Shown: piece after piece, positions 35,079 through 45,926 of the stretch | Position numbering within the stretch: the stretch's first letter is position 1 | How the letters are laid out: each line of letters starts with the position of its first letter | The notes under the pieces: model-generated | Told to the model about the DNA's origin: nothing | Seen by the model: the letters and a program-made list of their open reading frames with translations, nothing else | Database searches by the model: none | Program-made: the position numbers and the translations under genes | Origin: Phoronis australis | Lineage: Eukaryota > Phoronida > Phoronidae | Assembly: GCA_002633005.1 (NCBI GenBank) | Contig: NMRA01000371.1 | Coordinates: 241,572 to 303,571 of the forward strand | DNA: 62,000 bases | Reading direction: 5' to 3'

Positions 35079-38000
35079 TTAGATCTGTGTTGATGAAGCA
35101 TCCTTTAGTTCGTATGTCTCACCCTCGCTGGTCCCAGCTGGCATCGAGGTCTGCCTCTGGGCCTGCTTCTGCCAGTGTGGTGTCTCCTGATCCATACGCT
35201 GGATGCGTGACTGGCACATCAGCCCGTAGAACAACACGAACAGCACGACACACAAAGAGATGCCAAACCCGAGACCAACGGCCAGACCAACATCAAGACC
35301 TATCTGGTACTCTGGTGTTCGACCGTTGCGGGTACTGGCGGAACCACCGACCCACATGTACTCAAACACGAATGAGTACCCTCCGGTTGCTGCAATAAAC
35401 ATTGATAATTATGAATACAAATATAAATATTAAGTAAATATTAAGTAAATATTAAGTAAATATAGCTGACAAGTTATGGTTCCCCATTCATTTGCCTGCA
35501 AAAGTTAACTGCCGTTTTCACGCAACACAGCATTCATTTACAGTAAGTTGCAAAATGCCTAATGATAGAAAATCAGCTTTTGCAAAGTATAGTGAGCTAA
35601 CTACTTAAACATAATGTATCCGAGACGGACTACAAAAGTACAATAACAATTGTTAAATGCAAAACATTTGTTGCCCATATTTTGTCTACGTATCATAGCC
35701 CAATATATGCCATTAACAAGGGATGAACTTTGACCAGCAATATAAACACTTCTCCATTTATAACCATAGAAGACTAAATGTTAAACCTCGTAGAACCATG
35801 GTAATTGCAAATCAGAGGGTCGCACATTCCAAGAATCACAACTGTTTTAAGGACAGCACACACGTCATGCCAAAGGTAGTTCAGTTATGTCACTCACAGG
35901 CACAGACAGGGGAAGAAAGCACAGCCAGACTTAATAACACAAACACAAAAATGTACAATGGTTGAAAGATAGCGTAAAGGTGTCTATAAACCTGTTTCCA
36001 GTCAAAGAAACCAACTTTTGACCAAACAGGACTTACTTAACAATAAAACTGGTCACAACTTGTTCCTTACTCAATAGACAAGTTATCTGTGAGCTTGGGA
36101 AAGAACTTGACAGTGCAAGTGTGGAAAATGACACACCACAACAAAAGAGTTTATAGACACTGGTCTGAAGAAACACAAATTGTCAAGCTCTTTCCAAGCC
36201 CAGAAATCCCCCACAATTTGACTAAGGGACAGTTTGAAATCATTTTCACAATGGCAAGTCAAGGTCCAAATCAAGTCAGTCTTTGTGACAGAAGACTGGA
36301 ACATAGCAGCTTTACAACAGGAGACGGTAAGCACAGCATGAAGCACCCTTCAGAACATCAAATCTCAGAAATGGCTCATTGGATTCAAACAAAACTTTCA
36401 GATACTACGTTTTACACATTGATGTCCAAAATACTGTTAGAAAATGCTCTACATTTGAATGAGGGGCTATCAAACAAGATATCTATGATTTTCAAAAAAA
36501 ACTGTTAACGTGCAGTTGCATGAAATGAAAACAAAATACTTTAAATGTTTTTGAGATTTTACCTTGAACCTTTATATCAAAAAACAGTTCATGCTATTGA
36601 TACCATTGTTTTTCTATTAATGTACCTCTTTTTTGCAAAAAGTTCACTAAAAAGACATGGTCACATGACCCAGTTAATGGCACATTAGTAGAAAGTCAAA
36701 AATCGAACTCTACAGACTTTTTACTTTCAGAAAATAAATATGTTTACACAAGTTAAAATCTATCACATTGTAGGTAATTTGCAAACCATGCATACTTCTG
36801 TACAAGGTCGTACATAAAACAATAAATGCGGCTCAATAAACCAGAATTCTCTCCAAGAAGATAACACCTGATTTGGACCACTTACCTTCAAAAAATTGGT
36901 CTCAGCTTCTTTCTTACTTGTCCGAGATGCAATTTCAGGGTTTGCAAATAATTGAGAAACCCACTGGTGGAGCCTGGTCTCAAGCAATAACTATCTGTCA
37001 ATTTTTTGGAAGACTTGCAATCACCTCGAATTTGACTAAGTTAGAAACAACTTCAGACCAATTTCATAACAGTAAGTGGTCTAAAAAAATTTGGTTTGTA
37101 AAGTCCTATCTAGATGTCATATAAAGTCGCCTCTAGATGTCACCTAAAGACGCCTCTAGATGTCATTTAAAGTCGCCTCTAGATGTCACCTAAAGACGCC
37201 TCTAGATGTCATTTAAAGACGCCTCTAGATGTCACCTAAAGTCGCCTCTAGATGTCATCTTTTGACACGGTGCAACTGACACACGATGATTGTCGCCAAG
37301 CGGCCGTTTACACACACACACACAACTCAGAAAAGGTGGCAAGGTGGAAGTTGTAGGCAGGAATGAAGAGTGCTCGTGCCTATTGCTCAGATTAGAAACA
37401 CATATGAATTGGGAAAAACAAGAGTGACACTAAATGACGACAAATAACACAGGGATCTCAGCACAGCTCGTCTGTGCTTTTCAAGAAAACTGACATTTGT
37501 TAAAAGTAATTTTTGAAACGAGAACGCTGACTGTAATTTACTAAAAACAGGAAACTGGTTATTCTCAATGCTATAACTTATTAATTTAAAATGTGTCATT
37601 ATGGAACTGGGAAGAGCAGGTATTTTGTGGTATGTTTTTAATACTTTTCTACAACAATTTTAGTGATACATTAAACAAAATGTTTTAACTAAATATGCCA
37701 TGTATTTTGAGCATAAGATACCGATAAAACAAAAAGTCAACAACCCCAGGGAAACATTTAAATTAAGAAATGTATGAAAGCACAAGTCTACAGGAAAGCG
37801 TACGAAAGGCTACTAGACAAAAGCGACAGTCATGCACAAGCAGGAAAGCCATGCCAGAGAGAGGGACACCAACTTACATATATCAGTAGCATGATTTTCT
37901 GGAACTACAAATCAAATGTTGAATTAACTTGGGCTAAAAATGGCCAACAGGGAGGCTGGTTTTCAAATGCTAAAAAATGAATATATATCAAAAAATGAAA

Positions 38001-41000
38001 TTGGAAACTCAATTGGCTGTGGAATCAAAACAAGATTTGAATGTTGATTTTTAATCTACAAACTGAAGTAACTTGAACTGACTGTACTTCGTGAGCAAGT
38101 TTTCTGTTATACAGAATTTGTTGAATGCACGACACTTTTCATTGTTCACGGTCTTTATTCCGTTGCGTTCATACTTTCTGAACAAAACTCTACTCTCTAC
38201 TGAACATAGATACAGTAACTGACCTAGCGACATAATTAAAAGACACACGATATTTCGAAACATACTTGTTTCATTCTCAAGTGAAGATACTACCAACCTA
38301 TGTCGCTTGACGCTGAGTCTTTGTTCACCAACGTACCGGTGGATGAGACCATTACTATCATTTTGGATAATGTATACCGTCACCCACATTTAAAGCCACC
38401 CGACATTTCACCTACTCATATGAGAGAGTTGTTAACCATCTGCACAACCAAAGTACCATTTCGCCATATAAATGGGAAATTGTTTTTGCAAAAAGATGGT
38501 GTGAGCATGGGCTCTCCTCTGGGTCCCACTTTCTCGGAATTTTATATGTCTGAAGTGGAAAAGAGGGCTAGCAATGTGATTGGTGGTATTCCTATCTATG
38601 TACGTTATGTAGATGATATTTTTGTTTATTGTGCCTTTGATGACTTGTTATCAGTACGTGATGAACTTGAGCGCCACTCTGTATTGAAGTTTACCCACGA
38701 GCTTCCTGTAAATGACAAGATTCCGTTTTTGGACGTTCTTGTGAACCATTCTCCGTCTGAATTTTCTACATCAGTTTACCACAAGCCCACTGATAAAGGT
38801 TTCTGTCTCCACGCCAAAAGTGAGTGCCCTGAGCGGTATAAGGTCGCCGTTGTGGTCAACTTCCTAAAGAGGGCGTATTCGGTGTCGTCTAACTGGCTAT
38901 TGTTCAATCAAGAGGTAGATCGCATAAGACAAACACTGGTGAATAATGGGTATACCAATGCTTTCGTGGACTTCCATATTAAGCGATTTATGTCCACAAT
39001 TAGCTATGAAGTCCCTGCACGTCGGACTGGTGTCACCAAAAAGATATTTTACAAAAATGTCATGTCTAATAATTACCTCCAGGACGAACACGCCATTAAG
39101 AAAATCATAAGGGACAACGTTAAAGTTTGTAAGCCTGATGATTACCTTGATGTTATTATTTATTATCGGAATAGGAAGTCCTCCAACTTGGTCATGAAAA
39201 ATAACATTTCTAAAGCGAAAGTCCGCCCCGTTGCACAGTGTAGTGTTGTTTATGAATTTGTATGCCCTATGAACGAATGTCTTCGTTCAAACGTCAAACA
39301 ATGTTACATTGGTCAAACGGTTTGCAGTCTTTCCCGTCGGTTATCCATGCATCTTCAAAATGGCGCCATTCAAGATCATTTTCTGCAATACCACGCACGT
39401 AAAATCACCCGTCAAGAAATTGTGGAAAACACGTCAATTCGCTACGTGGAGCAAGATGTGCTGCGTTTGAAAGTATTAGAGTCCCTTTTAATTGCTTTTG
39501 AGAAGCCTATTTTGAATGAGCAGCAAACAGGGTCGCGCCGCACGTTACACTTGTTTGCGTGACTTTCCTGTTACCCCAATTCATTAGTCATTCTTTGCAG
39601 TATTTCACACCCGCCGTGTCTCACTGTGTGTGTCGTCAGCTTATACTCTGTGGTGGCATTACTGCGTCATTTTATCTTCACTTGAGAATGAAACAAGTAT
39701 GTTTCGAAATATCGCGTGTCTTTTAATTATGTCGCTAGGTCACTTACTGTATCTATGTTCAGTAGAGAGTAGAGTTTTGTTCAGAAAGTATGACTGCAAC
39801 GGAATAAAGACCGTGAACAATGAAAAGTGTCGTGCATTCAACAAATTCTGTAAAACTGAAGTAACAAAATAATGGAAATTTGCTTCGCACATTAAATTAA
39901 CATGTTTAATGACACTATCCATGTTATCAAGTTAGCATTACATCATGAACCAAGAATAGTTCACTAACGAAGAGAATTTCTGAGACTTCATGTACACTAA
40001 AAAAAAACTAATTCACACTGCCTTCGGGCAACGTTCTTCGACTGACTAATAAGATACAAGGCTCATGAATGGGAAAATGAAGGTTGGAATCTTCTAATTT
40101 GGTGGAAAAAACTTGAGGAGGTGCCAACAATAATGCGGCCATACATCTGAAGATGGAGACCATACAACCTCGGATGGCAGATGATGGGTGTTGAGTGTTA
40201 CCCGATGATTAATTCCAGGGACAACATTATTCTTTAGAGTGTGATGAAAATGCAAAGCTTGTTTCTAATACAATATTCTGCCATTCAACAACTGGTAGTA
40301 GCTCACACAACTCTTCAGCCGTAGCTCAAAACGACACATCTTCAGCCGTAGATAAGACAACACGTCTTCAGCCGTAGATAAGACAACACGTCTTCAGCCG
40401 TAGATAAGACAACACGTCTTCAGCCGTAGATCAAGATAACACGTCTTCAGATGACGACAGTGAGGAAACCAGTTAAAATAGTAAATTTTATTTACTCCAT
40501 CTATGACCAATTACTCTTTGGAAATCAGTAGTCCAAGATGACAGGTTTGAATCATGGCTGAATCGTGAAACTTTGCTGTAGCCAGCATGAATCAGAAAAG
40601 CAATGTCTGGGAATGCTCAGCAATTTTACTCCATTGTTGGTAAAATCATTATCGAGCAATGTGTTAGGAGAATGTTACCAGTAAATATCAGATTTGTGGA
40701 AAAAACACCGACAAACTTCCTTTCCTTCCAGGGTTTTGATGTAAGATGTAGGTGACATACCAAAGAATGCACTGATATTGTCGCACAAACAACAAGGCTA
40801 ATGAAGTGTTAAGTATATTGCACTGATAATAGGATTGGATTTAACTTAACAGTAAAAAAGGATCAAAGGACATCAAAAAGTTTATCGACAGTCAAGTCTC
40901 ATTTTGTTGGGATTAGCAGTCTTCAGTACATGTATACTCAAAAGTCATCAGCGGATCCCTGAGATTATTTACAGTTGGCCAATTACACAAAGGGACCACC

Positions 41001-43589
41001 AACTGAAGTCACACTACAGCAGAAGCACAAGAACGTTCATGTATTGACTGGATTTAAACAAAGACTGAAAATACTAGTTTGTGACTATTGATTTCGTTAT
41101 TGTATATGGCTTTAATGCTTCTGTTTCACGAAGATTATTTCCAGTAAAAACTGGTTGTCTTAAAGGGCTCTTCTTACCTTCAGCTGAACCTGAAAAAGAG
41201 AAAAAAACAGTGATGAATTATAGTAGACAACAATACCATTTCATGGTCAGTGGTAGTCGGTAAACCAACTCTTACACAAGAGCAACCAAAGGCAATAGCA
41301 AACACGTCTGTACATAAGATGTGACTATATAAATGTAATGGCTTTAAGGTAATTTATAATTTTCAAAATAACCATGACAACACACTCAAGATTTTTTTTA
41401 ACATTGCTGGAGTTGCTGCAAGATTTCTACAAATCTTTTTTGTGATCCTCCACCTAATTTGCAATCAATATAACACGAGTCAAGGTTTGCACTAATTAGC
41501 GACACTGGTCAGATACAGCAGTCCTCGATTCAGGGAAGAGCCATGAACACTGAAATTGACACGTATGTGACCTCTGACCTTTCAGGTCAGATTTGTTAGC
41601 TTGACCAATTGTTTGGTAAGTGAACCCCTCTCGTGGCTAATTGGTCTTTGTTTTGGCCAACCAGGGCTTGGTCGTGATATTCGGTTGATCCACTGGGCCC
41701 ACGTGCTCAGTCTCTTTGATTCTTGTTGCTTGGAATAAAGACGTGTTTTTGGGTTTCGAGTCACAGTGAACCAGCACTCAACTAGAAGGTTTTGTGCCGA
41801 ATATTAGTGCAGTTTTTGTATGCTGGATTCTACCTTAGAAATTTTAGTTAGTTTTTGCAGAACATTTGGTGTGAGTTATATCTAAAGAATTTATGAGTCC
41901 AGCTTGGACGGTGACTGTCAGTGTTGCAAATGTCACAGTTTTGAAGTCTTGGCCGAGGTTACTGCAGGGGTACAATGGCCACATGGGCATTTCACTGATG
42001 TTGACCTAACAAAAATTGGGCAGGGGATTCCCCCAATCCCCGGGTTACTGCAGGGATACACTGGCCACGTGGGCATTTCATTGATATTGACCTAACAAAA
42101 ATTGGGCAGGGATTCCTCCTATACCCACCTTACGGCGGGGGTTTGCCGGCCACGTGGGCATTTTGATAAGCAAGACATTCGCGTCCAATAATGTTAAACA
42201 TAACTACCAGCTAGCAAAATAAAACTAAATTGTGCAGAGTAGGTAATATAAAACTCATTAAATGATGAACTGACATTTACTTTATACTTTGCTTTCTTTC
42301 GGCCGCCGCCAAAATTCAAACATGTCTCAGTCTCTCAATAACTTCTTACACTCGCGACATTTAGCGAACTTACTAGGTATGACACATGTGACGTATTGTG
42401 ATTTAAAAAAAGATAACACACTCGTTCTTCCAGGCGTCATCCACGCCTTTTACTCCTTGAAAAGAAAATCTGTCAATGTCAAGACCCAAACAATATTTGA
42501 CACGACAAATTATGCACTGAAAATTGGTAAAGTTAGTAATGAATTAGGAGAGATTCACATAATTTTGAAACTAATAATTTTACACCTTTAGGCGTGAGTT
42601 CAAATTGCATGTTTGAGACAGCTCAACTCAGTCCCCTGGGTAATTAATGCCGTTGGACCCACTCACACCACATTGCCAGTGTAAAAAGTTATTGAGAGAC
42701 TTGGTCACGTTTGTCTCTGAAATAGTGTCCTAGTTGTCATTGTCATTGTCACTTGCAAATGACAAGCGTCAGCATCTACACGAGATCTCGCTATGAAGCG
42801 AGAAATCTCCCATTACCAAAACCACTACCTCCCTAAACAGCTGAACATTTCGTTGTGGTAAGTGATTTTAGGGGGAGTGATGGACATGAAATGGACCATT
42901 CGCTTGCTATTTTTAGGACTCGGAATCGAAGTAAGAATGTCGTTTGCGGTGCGAGCTGACTGTGATTCAACACTCGAGTAGGTTTCCCAAACTTAATTTT
43001 CGTAGTCAAGTTTGAAAGCGTTCACCAAATTTGGTGAACGGACTTCGCTCTGCCCTCGCTAGTGCCGCTCAGAATGGCGATCAGCTGGCAAGTGGCTAGC
43101 ACAAGCCTAGCTAATATATTTGGAACCCAACGTGGGGCGACAATCACCATCATGGAGAACCCCTTGAACGGCCAGAGGGTGGCGAGTACTCTTACCAAAC
43201 TGCCAGTGCCAGTTCGGGGGAGTTCACCATTGAATAATACATCAAAATTTAACCCGGTCCTGGACTATTGGATATTAATGCAATCACAGTAACTGAATTA
43301 CAAGAATGTCACTGCGCGAAAGAATTTATTTCACTAAACAGGGATCACTTTATTCGACCAGTGCCTCTAACCTGTTAACCGTCGCGTCAAATTCCAACTA
43401 AGGTCAGATCATTTGAGCCATTTTATGCCCGGTTATCTAAGCGTGAAGCGTCGAGTTTCCAAAATTGCTAATAACTTTCGCAATAAGCCACAAAAACTGT
43501 GTTTTCATACAGAAATGATCGCACTTACCAATATGACCCTCAAGAAAGATTGATGAAATAACAACTAGGAGGCATAGCTTAAGATCCAT
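35079..43589 (-). CDS. Novel small single-pass membrane protein with 12-nt microexon
   Basis: Three minus-strand exons, 43589-43529, 41189-41178 (12 nt) and 35389-35079, join in phase into 127 aa. The ATG sits in ACCATGG with an in-frame TAG six bases upstream. Residues 1-18 (MDLKLCLLVVISSIFLEG) form a signal peptide. The microexon supplies GSAE near the likely cleavage site. A short ectodomain (about 23-54, TGGYSFVFEYMWVGG) is followed by one membrane helix (about 57-82, VGLAVGLGFGISLCVVLFVL) and a polar cytoplasmic tail of about 45 residues ending SSTQI. T-Q-I fits a class I PDZ ligand, and YELK is a possible tyrosine motif. Topology is therefore inferred type I. I recognise no family. Splice sites are strong (gtaagt, tctctttttcag, gtaaga, tttattgcag). 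It could be a receptor accessory or adaptor subunit; this is not shown. Confidence 0.8.
35426..35462. repeat. 11-bp tandem repeat (taaatattaag), three copies
   Basis: Short AT-rich array just upstream of the last exon of the minus-strand membrane-protein gene, inside its intron 2. Confidence 0.85.
37105..37256. repeat. 23-bp minisatellite (cgcctctagatgtcacctaaag)
   Basis: About six to seven copies alternate between gtcacctaaag and gtcatttaaag forms, giving a partial 46-bp higher-order pattern. In intron 2 of the membrane-protein gene. Confidence 0.92.
37257..37345 (-). repeat. Interspersed repeat fragment, inverted relative to 18368-18466
   Basis: cttttgacacggtgcaactg, gccgtttacacacacacac and ctcagaaaaggtggcaag match the reverse complement of 18368-18466 in order. 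It adjoins the 23-bp minisatellite. Confidence 0.7.
38110..38289 (-). repeat. Left inverted copy of the Penelope-like terminal repeat
   Basis: Reverse complement of 39673-39852 over exactly 180 bases with a few substitutions and no net indel. Confidence 0.93.
38300..39562 (+). CDS. Penelope-like reverse transcriptase with GIY-YIG-type endonuclease (N-terminally truncated)
   Basis: A 420-residue uninterrupted frame. It begins at the first RT block (SLDAESLFTNVPVDETI), then has GVSMGSPLGPTFSEFYM, the catalytic YVRYVDDIFVYC (about residues 95-106), IPFLDVLVNHS and YHKPTDKGFCLHAKS. The C-terminal part (about residues 320-410) has VVYEFVCPMNEC and CYIGQTVCSLSRRLSMHL, matching the GIY-YIG nuclease joined to RT in Penelope-like elements. 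Full elements have a longer N-terminus, so this copy lacks the region before RT block 1; the ATG at 38300 is simply the first Met after the truncation. No internal stops. Confidence 0.92.
   Translation: MSLDAESLFTNVPVDETITIILDNVYRHPHLKPPDISPTHMRELLTICTTKVPFRHINGKLFLQKDGVSMGSPLGPTFSEFYMSEVEKRASNVIGGIPIYVRYVDDIFVYCAFDDLLSVRDELERHSVLKFTHELPVNDKIPFLDVLVNHSPSEFSTSVYHKPTDKGFCLHAKSECPERYKVAVVVNFLKRAYSVSSNWLLFNQEVDRIRQTLVNNGYTNAFVDFHIKRFMSTISYEVPARRTGVTKKIFYKNVMSNNYLQDEHAIKKIIRDNVKVCKPDDYLDVIIYYRNRKSSNLVMKNNISKAKVRPVAQCSVVYEFVCPMNECLRSNVKQCYIGQTVCSLSRRLSMHLQNGAIQDHFLQYHARKITRQEIVENTSIRYVEQDVLRLKVLESLLIAFEKPILNEQQTGSRRTLHLFA
39673..39852 (+). repeat. Right (3') copy of the Penelope-like terminal repeat
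   Basis: Matches the inverted left copy over 180 bases. It contains a small hairpin, GAAACA (39690-39695) paired with TGTTTC (39700-39705), followed directly by GAAA. Confidence 0.93.
40312..40450. repeat. 26-bp minisatellite (tcttcagccgtagataagac)
   Basis: About five copies of tcttcagccgtagataagac + aacacg, in intron 2 of the membrane-protein gene. Confidence 0.93.
41178..41189 (-). CDS. 12-nt microexon of the membrane-protein gene
   Basis: On the minus strand GTTCAGCTGAAG lies between tctctttttcag and gtaagaag. It enters and leaves in phase 1, encoding G-S-A-E, so skipping it removes four residues and keeps the frame. The strong pyrimidine tract and donor argue against chance. Confidence 0.75.
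41957..42164. repeat. About 86-bp tandem repeat, two full copies and a partial
   Basis: Units begin ggttactgcagggg at 41957 and 42043; each has gccacatgggcatttca or gccacgtgggcatttca and cctaacaaaaattgggcag. A diverged third copy starts near 42128. Confidence 0.85.
42165..43528. other. Intron 1 of the membrane-protein gene, partly GC-rich
   Basis: 42770-43270 is richer in CG than its surroundings (for example cgctctgccctcgctagtgc, gcgatcagctggcaagtggc) and may be a degraded element or promoter-proximal CpG region of the gene starting at 43589. No frame with recognisable domains. Confidence 0.35.
43529..43589 (-). CDS. Signal-peptide exon of the membrane-protein gene
   Basis: ATG at 43589-43587 in context ACCATGG, in-frame TAG two codons upstream, donor gtaagtgc. 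Encodes MDLKLCLLVVISSIFLEGHI plus one base. The hydrophobic core LCLLVVISSIFL is typical of a secretory signal. Confidence 0.8.
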
Positions 43590-44020
43590 GGTCTAGTTAG
43601 GTGACTAGTTTTATTTTTAATTTTAAAAAATTGATCACCCAACTCCAAACCAGAATAAATATGGCCGACGAGTAATAAAGAGGTCACGTTCAACGCCATC
43701 TGTATAAGGGGAGATAACTCTAAGTTGTCTTCCAAAAACCCGCTTTGAGGTGGGAATCGTGGTAATGTAGTTTCTAAAATCTAGCCTATTTACATTGTCA
43801 CAGTGTTACAGTCAGTCATTTCTCCGACCATCCTCTGAGCACTGGTGTATGGTACACTCAGAGGAAATTATGAACACTTATTATATATTTTTTTCTGGCG
43901 GGCACAAACTGGTCAGTGCGGGGTCCTCTGATTTAAAACTAGACTTACTAGAGACCTTTAATTTATTCCATATTCTAACCAGTGCACGTTTGAGTCATCC
44001 ATTAAATTTTAGGGAAATTT

Positions 44021-44110
44021 TGTGGTGTATGGTTAGAGTACTGGACTGATAACCTAAAGGTTTCTGAACCCAGAACAGCGGGGCTTGGCCACTGTGAGAA
44101 AAAATAAAAA
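44021..44110 (+). mobile_element. tRNA-derived SINE-like unit 1
   Basis: tggtgtatggttagagtact gives an A box, ggactgataacctaaagg resembles an Ile-type anticodon arm, and ggtttctgaaccc a B box. A short body ends aaaaaataaaaagtgc. The 5' half is too altered for a working tRNA. Confidence 0.65.
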
Positions 44111-44162
44111 GTGCCATACGATCCTACTACATGCCGTGCTCATTCCGATGAATACAACACCT

Positions 44163-44238
44163 GAAGATTTCAGACTCACAATCTAAAGGTCCCTGGTTCA
44201 ACCCCAGCACAGCTGGCGCCAAGCAAAAATAAAAAGTG
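44163..44238 (+). mobile_element. tRNA-derived SINE-like unit 2
   Basis: cagactcacaatctaaagg then a B box ggttcaacccc, then cagctggcgccaagcaaaaa and taaaaagtgc. The tail matches unit 1, but the anticodon arm differs. Confidence 0.55.
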
Positions 44239-45118
44239 CTCACCTTTGACCGCTTTTGCTGAATTTGCCCGAATTCATAGTTTCTGGGCTTTCACTCACA
44301 CCCACAATGGCAGTAAACTGTGGTATTTCAAATCGTTTCAATTATCTTATCCTACAAGTTCACGTAATATAATCGTTAAAGTTGTTTGCGTTTTTTTCTT
44401 TCCATTCCTAGTTCGTATTATGTTTTTGTTCAATTTATCATAAACAACATGTCTGAGTTGTTCCCAAAGTATCTCTTGGACCCGAAAGGCGCCCTGGCGT
44501 CATTTTGCAATCCTGTTGACGCCACCTGGTATCTTTAATGTCCTGTAACTCGTTGATGAGTAGGTGCACCGTGGTTTATAGACTTTCCGTTGAAATTTTT
44601 TAGGTTTCAGTATTTCGCAGAACCAGGTTATCGCCATTCCAAAAAGATATGGCAACCGTATGCTGGGCAAACCCATTGTGAATATACCAACTTGATTTAA
44701 TTTTATCCGTTATTCGGGTGCCATTCAAAAAAACCAAGCGTCATTTAGTTTTCAACCTTAGCGAAATGGCGGGAAACTAATCACTACTCGCTTTTTGTTT
44801 CCGAAAAAGCCATAATGGGCGGTTCTAGTTTAGAAGTTACGACCGCTTTATCCGATCGAAATCCCCGGTATGGCGTTGTAATGTTAAAAAGTAACGTGTC
44901 TCCAAAGAAAGTTGAAAAATGCTATGTTCCCAAATTGAAGGCCATAGTGAATTATAAGACCACTGGATTATATCCCTGATTCTATGATAATCAAAATGTT
45001 TTCTTTCAGGTTGAATCGCGCCCAGGGACGTCCAAGTCCATTAAATACTGCATTTAATCGGCCATGCTTAGAGGCCCCAATCCTCTAGCCATCGTACGTG
45101 ACGTAGCATGAAACAGTA

Positions 45119-45293
45119 CATGCGCGCACCCAAGGGCGGGGGAGGCTCGGGGGGCTCGAACGAGCCCCCCCCATTTCGCCAAGAGGGCGAAAAAGGTCCG
45201 CCCCTGAACGACAAAAANCCCGCTATTTTGTTAGCCGCGGTCCACGACGTCAAGAATTCGAGCCCACCATATTGAAGGCTGGGTGCGCGCATG
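45119..45293. mobile_element. Short DNA-transposon-like element (TIRs plus 5-bp target duplication)
   Basis: 14-bp perfect inverted ends CATGCGCGCACCCA (45119-45132) and TGGGTGCGCGCATG (45280-45293) are flanked by CAGTA on both sides (45114-45118, 45294-45298). The 175-bp GC-rich interior includes a ggggctcg/cgagcccc hairpin and the N at 45218. No ORF of note, so non-autonomous. Confidence 0.8.
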
Positions 45294-45926
45294 CAGTAAG
45301 TAGAGTGAAATTATTTCGCTTAGATTTTTAGAACACTTTAAGAACCTTTTGTCTCAGAATTAAAAGCATCACTGCATGTAAACAAAATTCATGCTTCGTC
45401 ATACTAACCAAACTCTTTGTACTTTCGTATTCGCTCGTGTAAACGCCTGCATGACTTAAAAAAGCATTCGTTTTTAAAAGTGCCCATGCTTGGCTTAGCG
45501 GTCAACCCTTGATTTCCAGTAACCTAAGCTTCCTGGGCGGTAACCCGAACGAGTGTGGCGTTACGTAATAATAGTTGATTGTTCTATCTGAGTAAATAAG
45601 AACCAAAGATTGTCAGAATGTAAAAATAAAAGTGCGTTATATTGCTGACCATAGTCCCGTGATATTCCCCACAGCAGATTTGTGTATTTATATTTTAAAT
45701 ACAAAACGTGCAGTGTATTTCATGTGCACACAAAACCATACATGTGCAGTGCTGGCCTACACCTTCTAACAATGAGGTCCCCTACGTGGAGTCACCTTCC
45801 AGAAGTTTTTGGAGTCCACTTCAATTTTCTTGGAGTCCATGAAAATAGTCTAAAAGCCATTACCCTGGAACAGAAACACCTAAAGCCTGGTGGGACTTAG
45901 ATCAATGAAATATACAAACTGAAGGT

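Larger units (their letters stand above)
38073..39852 (+). mobile_element. Penelope-like retroelement, 5'-truncated, with inverted terminal copies
   Basis: A 13-bp direct repeat AAACTGAAGTAAC at 38060-38072 and 39853-39865 looks like the target duplication. Inside, 38110-38289 and 39673-39852 are 180-bp near-perfect inverted copies; the left one carries an extra 37-nt tail (38073-38109). Between them is an RT plus GIY-YIG-type reading frame. Inverted terminal copies, 5' truncation and variable target duplications are known for Penelope-like elements. The element lies antisense within intron 2 of the membrane-protein gene. Few differences between the inverted copies suggest a fairly recent insertion. 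Confidence 0.9.

Noticed and set aside
36089-36508. 139-codon plus-strand open frame
   Set aside because: Inside intron 2 of the minus-strand membrane gene, no recognisable domain.
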